From: Leptodontidium sp. MPI-SDFR-AT-0119
Taxonomy: Eukaryota > Ascomycota > Leotiomycetes > Helotiales > Leptodontidiaceae
Length of the DNA stretch: 64,000 bases
Direction: 5' to 3'
Assembly (NCBI GenBank): GCA_020726505.1
Contig: JAHLEZ010000009.1
Location: 2,046,001 to 2,110,000, forward strand
The position numbers and the translations under genes were made by a program. Shown here one piece after another: positions 58,306-64,000 of the stretch (its first letter is position 1; each line of letters starts with the position of its first letter). The notes beneath the pieces were generated by a model. The model made no database searches. It was not told the origin of the DNA and saw only the letters and a list, made by a program, of their open reading frames with translations.

Positions 58306-58851
58306 ATGACTACCTCCGACTTCACCGTCACCATCAAGCCTATCCCTTCAAAGACAATCGGCATCCGCGACCCCTCCATAACCTACAAACCACGAACTTC
58401 AATACGCCTCATAATTTTCAACCCCTCCCACCAAGTTCTCCTTATCCACGTATCTTCAGATTCCTACTACAAACTCCCCGGCGGCGGACTCGAAGTGTCC
58501 GAAACTCACCACGAGGCCGGAGTCCGCGAAGCTCTCGAAGAAACCGGTTGCCTTGTCACAATAGACTCTGAACCATTTGCCATGACGACAGAATGGAGGA
58601 ACGAATCCCGTGGCCAAGTGCAATGTCAGACTAGTTATTGTTATCGTGCGAAGTTGGTGAAGGATACTGGAAGGAGGGAATTAACGGAGGAGGAGACGGA
58701 AGATGGGTTTAGTCATGAGTGGATAGGGTTGCAGGAGGCGAGGAGGATGTTAGAAATTTGTAGGCCGGAAAGTGAGTTTGGGAAGTTTGTGAGGGAGAGG
58801 GAGGCGTGGTTTTTGGGGATATTTGAGGAGATGGAGGGGAGGACGGTTTGA
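58306..58851 (+). CDS. Nudix hydrolase, intact
   Basis: Single-exon 181-residue protein starting MTTSDFTVTIKPIPSK (an in-frame ATG at 58291 is an alternative start) and ending at TGA 58851. The Nudix box is complete: G-GLEVS-E-THHEAGV-REALEETGCL, i.e. Gx5Ex7REUxEExGU, at about residues 60-85, preceded by the typical LLIHVSSDSYYKLPGGG strand. The C-terminal half (EWIGLQEARRML) has the helix usual in small Nudix enzymes. Nudix proteins hydrolyse nucleoside diphosphates linked to another moiety; the substrate cannot be told from the sequence. Reading frame and catalytic residues are intact. Confidence 0.92.
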   Translation: MTTSDFTVTIKPIPSKTIGIRDPSITYKPRTSIRLIIFNPSHQVLLIHVSSDSYYKLPGGGLEVSETHHEAGVREALEETGCLVTIDSEPFAMTTEWRNESRGQVQCQTSYCYRAKLVKDTGRRELTEEETEDGFSHEWIGLQEARRMLEICRPESEFGKFVREREAWFLGIFEEMEGRTV

Positions 58852-58921
58852 GAAAGTTTAATATTAACGGAAGAAGGCCAGATTTCAAAAACGACGCATA
58901 CTTTTCTAGAAGCAATTGATA

Positions 58922-59152
58922 TTAGCCCCCAGAGATTTTCTGCCACAGGTCAATCTTATCCTGAAAACCAGGCGGTGTCCCATTATACCACTTCACCCCA
59001 TCATCCAGCGCCTTATACCACCCGGTTCTCTTCCCCTCTGCCACGTAAATTATCTCCGTTACCCTTAGCTTCTCTGCATATTCTTCTCCCAAACTCTCCT
59101 CAATATTCGTACCGAGTTGAAATCCTTCACGAGAAGTATGATTATTGATGAG
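58922..59152 (-). CDS. C-terminal exon of an unidentified gene
   Basis: Minus-strand exon of 77 codons opening after an acceptor (TTTCTAG) at 59153-59154 and ending TAA at 58922-58924: LINNHTSREGFQLGTNIEES...EYAEKLRVTEIIYVAEGKRT, then GWYKALDDGVKWYNGTPPGF...DLWQKISGG. Composition, codon choice and frame are convincing. I do not recognise the family. Sequence upstream of the acceptor (59155-59290) is a trinucleotide-rich (ATC) tract and repeat sequence, so the 5' exons are missing or displaced. Confidence 0.45.
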   Translation of the reverse strand, partial: LINNHTSREGFQLGTNIEESLGEEYAEKLRVTEIIYVAEGKRTGWYKALDDGVKWYNGTPPGFQDKIDLWQKISGG

Positions 59153-59185
59153 CTAGAAACAGTGACCACCTTTTTAGTAGACATC

Positions 59186-59212
59186 ATCATCACTATCATC
59201 ATCATCACTGAG
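59186..59212. repeat. ATC-rich microsatellite
   Basis: Imperfect run of ATC/CAT trinucleotides, next to the acceptor of the preceding exon. Confidence 0.6.
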
Positions 59213-59234
59213 GCTGTGATAAGTACCTATCGGC

Positions 59235-59254
59235 TTTCTCGGCACGGTGGGTTT
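59235..59254 (+). repeat. 20-bp direct repeat, left copy
   Basis: TTTCTCGGCACGGTGGGTTT, identical to 61561-61580. The two copies bracket the LINE ORF1 fragment and may be its target-site duplication. Confidence 0.7.
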
Positions 59255-59687
59255 TTCTCCACCTGGGGAGGGACGTTAACCGTGCCCTAATCGGTGGCAC
59301 TAGTTATGAGCCCCTTCAGCTGTTTCTTCACAAGGATTTGGTCTACAACGAGAAAATACCGTTGTCTTGGTTATACTGTCGATCGTCCCGTCGATGGCAT
59401 CGAAATCTGCTTCAGCTGTTCCCCCCTGCTCTATTACGACTATCGGCCTATCTCCGAATTTCAGGGCTATAATCCGAAGGCTCTATCAAAAAAGAATAGA
59501 GCCCAAGCTTTGAAGGCACGGAACACAAAGGAAACCTGCATACCGAGTTTACCCGGATAAAGGGGAGGCGTACAAAACGCTAAGCCTCGATGTGGGGGGT
59601 CGCTCCGCACTAACCAAAAATCGCTGGTCGCTTTAATTAGAGGTACTGATCCGCGTGGCGACCTTGAATGAGGTACGGGAAAAAAAA

Positions 59688-60830
59688 ATGCCGAAGAACA
59701 GCAAGAACAGCAAGAACGGTCCAAAAGGCAATTCGTTTGAATTGCTAAGCGAATCGAATGATGATGAGTCGGTTACTGTCGAGACTACGAGCGCCCGCGG
59801 GCGCCCTCTAAAGCGTACGCAACCGTTCGAACCCAACTTACTACCACGGGCGAGGCGGACGAACTCGACCAAAGCTACGATACCCAGGCTAGTATTAGCA
59901 ATATCAAGTTCCGATAAGTGAATACAAGTTTGGGACCTTCTTACACGCGTGGAGACTGCTCTTGCTAGCGCGGAACAGCGGGCAAAGAAGGCAGAAAAGC
60001 GCATCGAGGCCTTAGAGGAGCTTAGACGAAACGAGCTTTTCCTTAGGATTAGCACAACTCCTACTACTAATGCCCCTTCGCCACTATCGCCTCCTTTATC
60101 TCCACCGCCGTCTTTCGCTCTTGGACAGATTCTAGGTATTAGACTCGACCTAAGTCGAGTTGCTATCCTAGAGATCAAGGAAGGAAACGCGGGGACGGTG
60201 CGTAGGCGGGTGAACGAGGCCCTCAAAGGGAAGGGTATAACTTGTTTAGGAGTCAATTCGGAGGGGAACGGTTGTTATCGGCTTCTCTTTTATGGCGACG
60301 ATGTCGATCAGGTACGGAGGGACGACACTTGGCTCAGAACACACTTTAGTAGGGGAACGCTATACGAAGAGCAGTAGTATCCTATGAGGGTCGATAGGGT
60401 ATATCATAAGGTAGCCACGGACGAGGTTGACTGTATTCTCTTCGGCCGGTTAGACATGGTCAAGGTTCATAAGATGTGGTGGCTCGGGAATGTGTCTGTG
60501 AATGGGGAGTATCGCTTGATAGTAGTATATTTAGATACTAAGGAGGAGGTTAACAGACTCCTTACAAAGATGATTATTACTATGGCTAACGGAGAGTGTA
60601 TATACACTCATACATTTGTTATAGGCCGTTAACTTGCGTAGTGCTATTGCTATTACCTTTATGGCCATTTATATTACCGTTGCCGAGCGCCAGCTCCGGT
60701 CTGTGGATAGTGTATACTCCCGGGGCACGCGGCATCGACATGTACCTCGACAACCTTTAAGTGCGCGGCGTGTGGTTGAAAGAGTACTTATAAGGTAACG
60801 GATTCGGGGTATTTAGTATATCGACGGGAG
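59688..60830 (+). pseudogene. Tad1-like LINE ORF1 relic
   Basis: One frame from ATG 59688 (MPKNSKNSKNGPKGNSFELL). Nonsense codons are TGA at 59917-59919, TAG at 60375-60377 and several after 60630. Features: basic/acidic N-terminus, coiled coil (LASAEQRAKKAEKRIEALEE) at 59955-60015, and an RNA-recognition-like segment (GITCLGVNSEGNGCYRLLFY, VRRDDTWLRTHF, YPMRVDRVYHKVATDE, VHKMWWLGN). A decayed zinc knuckle lies at 60648-60690 (CYCYYLYGHLYYRC, one Cys replaced by Tyr). The TAG stands where Trp is expected (EEQ*YPMRV). ORF1 of this type, a Gag-like nucleic-acid-binding protein, is typical of Tad1-clade LINEs of filamentous fungi. No ORF2 (endonuclease/RT) could be recognised downstream. Confidence 0.75.
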
Positions 60831-62059
60831 CTCGCTAAGTTACGACCGTCACTATTATATTCGTACGACTAACGCTATTTATTTTAGCCTATTTCAATTT
60901 AGTATAATCCCTTTACTTACTGCACATAGTTGCCCGCGTTTGGGTAAGTTAGCTATTTCTAACGATTATACGACGTTATACTTTTTATTAATTACGATAG
61001 AAGAGAGTAGTCTTAGATCTAAGTCACGAGCTCCGGAATTGGGATAAGATAGGCGAAGTTAAGTATAAGAGATAGAGAACGCTATAGAGAACAAACATTA
61101 GATCGCTACAGGTTTAATTATGTAGGGCTTAGCACTGAGTTTGGACAATTCTAGTGTATACTTAGCGGCTCTTCGATAGCTGCCTGAGGGTTTCGCACCC
61201 TGTCTTGGGCGTAATAGAATTGTGTATGTGACCTTGAATGAACTTGCGTGCCACAGCAGCCACAAGGCTGATAACGATTTCCAGCATGGTAGTGAGGCCT
61301 TAAAGCTCGGGTATGACTCTTCTAAAAGTATTAGGAGTGCTAAGAGCTCGATGGTGGAACTGTGATAGAGGAACTTTGTTGCGGTATAAAGGATGACTCC
61401 CCGTAAATTAGGCGCGAGGACGACGACGCGAACATAATTTTCTAGTGGGAGGGGTTTAGAGTGTTTAGGAGTAGCCATAAAACACGACTTGTACAAAAAT
61501 ATAGGAAATATCGATATATGCGCGGGGTTTGAGATACTTAAAGTCAAAGTAGCCATCATTTTTCTCGGCACGGTGGGTTTCAGGTGGAGATTGGAAGAAG
61601 AAGTGATAGTAGCATGCTTGATTGTGGAAGCTGGCTGTCTAGGTGTTCTTATATAGACAATAGATAGTAGCTGCCTAAATAGGCAGCCACCATTGATCTG
61701 GGATCCAACAGTTTCTCGCCACGCAGGGACGGACGTTACAATCACTTGTAAGCATAGTTGGCAATTGGTGTCTCACTAGAAGACATAATTAATGAATGTT
61801 TGCAGAATCTCGATCAGAATGTAGGAATTCGACAAGCCAACACACAGAGAGATATCCCCCCAAACCAAGTGATGAAACTATTATCAGGACACCAGGATGC
61901 GGCGCCAGGACGGGGGTAGGCCAGCATATTCTGACAGTCATATTCGGCCATTGACGGATATGTTCACAAAGCTAGCTTAAAATGGTACAGTCAGACCGCC
62001 TCAAACATGACAAATTTAAGAACTTGATAATATAATAAATCTGTCTAATACATTTAATA
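60831..62059. other. LINE remnant and flanking host sequence
   Basis: 60831-61100 is AT-rich, RIP-like sequence continuing from ORF1. A 215-codon open frame on the minus strand (61098-61745) has no domain and crosses the 20-bp repeat at 61561-61580, so I do not call it. 61750-62060 is normal-composition sequence with no recognised gene. Confidence 0.4.
61561..61580 (+). repeat. 20-bp direct repeat, right copy
   Basis: Identical to 59235-59254. Confidence 0.7.
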
Positions 62060-62790
62060 GAGTGAATTGCTAGCGTTCGAACGGACCCACTTTTATCTCG
62101 ATTAGGCTAGCGGGTAAAAAGTTATATTTATAAAAGTCATGTCTTGGCGGGACCATTTTTTTTGAGATTTTAATTTTTATATATATACGTTTTTAAATAG
62201 TAATAGTGAATATTTTTTAGATATTTTTGTTTCTAAAATTCTTTTTTAATATAATAAAGCGTTCTATAAGAAAATAAATTTAGTATTATCAGTAGGACCC
62301 ACTTTATTTTATATGTTATTTTTCTTAGATACTCGAAGAATCAAAAAATCATTAATTAAATATTTAATATAAAAAACGACTTATATTATCTTATTTTATA
62401 TCATTTATAGTTAATTTATATATTGATAAATATGGGTGCTTAGTATTAATGTTTTTACACTTATCCTATAAGTTAAAAATCATTTATTCACATAGAGATT
62501 TTTTCTTCTTTAAAATATCTATATTTTCGCTTAACTACTTCTACTATAACACTTGATAGTTTTAGCTAATTAAGCGATAATTATTTGTAAGTAGTTAATT
62601 TATTTGAAAGACTATTATTAATAGTATATTTTTTGTTAGTTATATTAAGAGACATTTATAACTTTTAGCGATTTTTTATTAGTGAGAAAGAGAAATACTT
62701 GACTCTCAAGAGGATTCTGAATAAAGCACTTTTATAACTGCTAAGCTAGCTACCGCACTAGAAAATAAATACAAAATCTAACTAATAAAG
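62060..62790. other. 3' non-coding end of the DDE transposon
   Basis: Very AT-rich. GGACCCACTTT occurs at 62083-62093 and again at 62295-62305, which may be subterminal repeats. The element terminus is probably near 62080, where composition changes, but the partner end lies outside the window. Confidence 0.45.
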
Positions 62791-64000
62791 TCAAGCTAAC
62801 TCATTAACTTCTATTTGGTTCTCTGGGACTATATCAAACTCCTTCATTATAGTCTCAGAGATAGTCCTATGGCCACTCTGTTTTTTAACATACCACGCAG
62901 TTTGCTTAAAGCTAAGCCCCTTTCGGTAAGCGTCCATAAAGCGTGAAGCTCTATTAATATATCTACGTAGTGTATCAAGAGGGCAAGAATTTAAAGCTTT
63001 TAAAGCTACTTCTTTAGCCTAAACGTTTATTAGTTAATAATAAATTCAAAAATAAATTAATAACTTACTTCTGGAAAAGTTTCTTTCCAAACCTGTCGAT
63101 ATAGGTTCTTACAAAACGCCCAATACATCTCAATTGGGTTTAGCTCACAGTGAAACTTCGGTAAAAAGAGACACTTATGGCCTCTAGACAAAAGTAACTC
63201 TTCAAGAGCTGACTTTTGTTCAAAGAAGTCTTTGTGATTGGCTAGAATCCTCGCTAAGCAGCAAGTAGCGACTTTTTTTGCCGGCCAAGAGAGGATATTA
63301 GTGCATTTATTGTCTCCGGTGCACTTAGCCTTTGGTAGTTTTTTCCCTATAAATTATTAGTATATTATTTTAAATTTCAAGAATAATACTTACTTAAAGG
63401 TAAACAACCTCTCTTAGTAAGGATTTGTTTAAGTCCTTTTGGTGTTTCTTCGATAATAGTCTCCTTAATTCTCTTTTTATTAGGGTGCCCTTCAACTGGC
63501 ACCTTAATAACCTTCTCAACCTTATAATTAAGCTCTTGAATAGTACCCTCTAGCCCTCGAGCTCGCTTAACTTCAGAGATATCAGGGGGAAAGTAAGTAT
63601 CCTAAAAAATAACAAATCAGTAAGTACTTCTTAAATAGGAAGGTGTAACTGACCTTCTGTGGTAAAGGAGCACCACCTTCTCCAAGGTTTATATTGAAAG
63701 CGTTCAAAGCACCTTCCCCCTTGCTAGCGTGAGCACTTGATTGGTCAAAAACAAAGACAGCTACCTTATTAGGGTGCTTTTCTTCGAATATATTAATAGC
63801 TCTCTCGACTTGCTTTAGTAGAGCTTTAGTATTCCAATACTCGACGTCGCCACCAGGATAAATGATTTCCCGAGTATCCTTTTGACTAATAGTAAGCCTC
63901 CCTTCAAGACTTATAAAGTCAGACACGTGAATAAGGCCTCCTTTGCTTTTAGAAGGCATTTTTTGTTGATCTTCGTGTAGCCAAATTCGCTTAGAGTATT
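62791..64000 (-). CDS. DDE transposase, intact, 5' end outside the window
   Basis: Spliced minus-strand gene: exons 63654->64000 (open at the window end), 63394-63601, 63069-63346 and 62791-63018, stop at 62791-62793. Introns are 52, 47 and 50 nt, all GT-AG and in phase. Protein blocks: RIWLHEDQQKMPSKSKGGLI...VSDFISLEGRL, then EYWNTKALLKQVERAINIFE, VAVFVFDQSSAHASKGEGAL (catalytic Asp), CLARILANHKDFFEQKSALE, and GHKCLFLPKFHCELNPIEMY-WAFCKNLYR with the third catalytic Glu. The tail is RRYINRASRFMDAYRKGLSF. This DDE family, with the KxHCELNPIE signature, is widespread in fungi and related to Tc1/mariner-type DDE enzymes. No stop or frameshift anywhere, in contrast to every other transposase here, so it may be a recent arrival. 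Confidence 0.85.

Noticed and set aside
61098..61745. 215-codon minus-strand open frame
   Set aside because: No domain, unusual composition, and it runs through the 20-bp repeat that marks a likely insertion edge; probably chance.

Overview
The window looks like part of a repeat-rich compartment in the genome of a filamentous ascomycete (Pezizomycotina). The evidence is the short introns (about 45-120 nt) with CTAAC-like branch points, the protein families present (FunK1 kinase, fungal APH-like phosphotransferase, PD-(D/E)XK_12 nuclease-like protein, BBE-type FAD oxidase, DUF3435 recombinase), and transposons decayed almost entirely by C-to-T/G-to-A changes, which is the signature of repeat-induced point mutation (RIP). 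The species cannot be named from the sequence.

Layout. 1-8,900 is an AT-rich graveyard: a minus-strand Ty3/Gypsy relic with its 5' LTR at 4453-4866, a Tc1/mariner relic cut off after its second catalytic Asp, and a DUF3435 tyrosine-recombinase (Starship-captain-like) relic. 8,940-17,932 is a normal-composition locus split by two clean insertions: a 5,695-bp Ty1/Copia element (9388-15082, TSD GATCT, 102-bp LTRs) and a 1.8-kb Fot1/pogo element (15157-16953, TA duplication). Beyond them lie the 3' end of a type-B carboxylesterase, a secreted FAD oxidase gene carrying two nonsense codons (18613-20276), and the 3' half of a GH2 beta-galactosidase gene with a 2,937-bp hAT element inside one intron (22900-25836). 

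26,574-29,560 is a second hAT family. A sister copy of exactly the same length lies inverted at 47,169-50,155. Between them are a third, unbounded hAT relic, a FunK1 kinase relic, a Gypsy element (36085-42678) plus an extra LTR, and an APH-like phosphotransferase relic. The Gypsy sits directly between the two kinase-fold relics and both stop at its edges.

At 51,096 a 58-bp LTR stub marks an abrupt return to normal composition. 51,097-58,851 holds host-type genes: two unidentified divergent coding regions, an intact three-exon PD-(D/E)XK nuclease-like gene, a low-complexity multi-exon gene that is probably damaged, and an intact Nudix hydrolase. 59,235-61,580 contains a Tad1-like LINE ORF1 fragment bracketed by a 20-bp direct repeat. 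62,060-64,000 is the 3' part of an undamaged, intron-containing DDE transposase gene that runs off the window.

Overall the window is a nest of at least ten transposable elements of different ages, with a few surviving genes on the islands between them. The Nudix gene, the PD-(D/E)XK gene and the last transposase are the only reading frames I judge intact.
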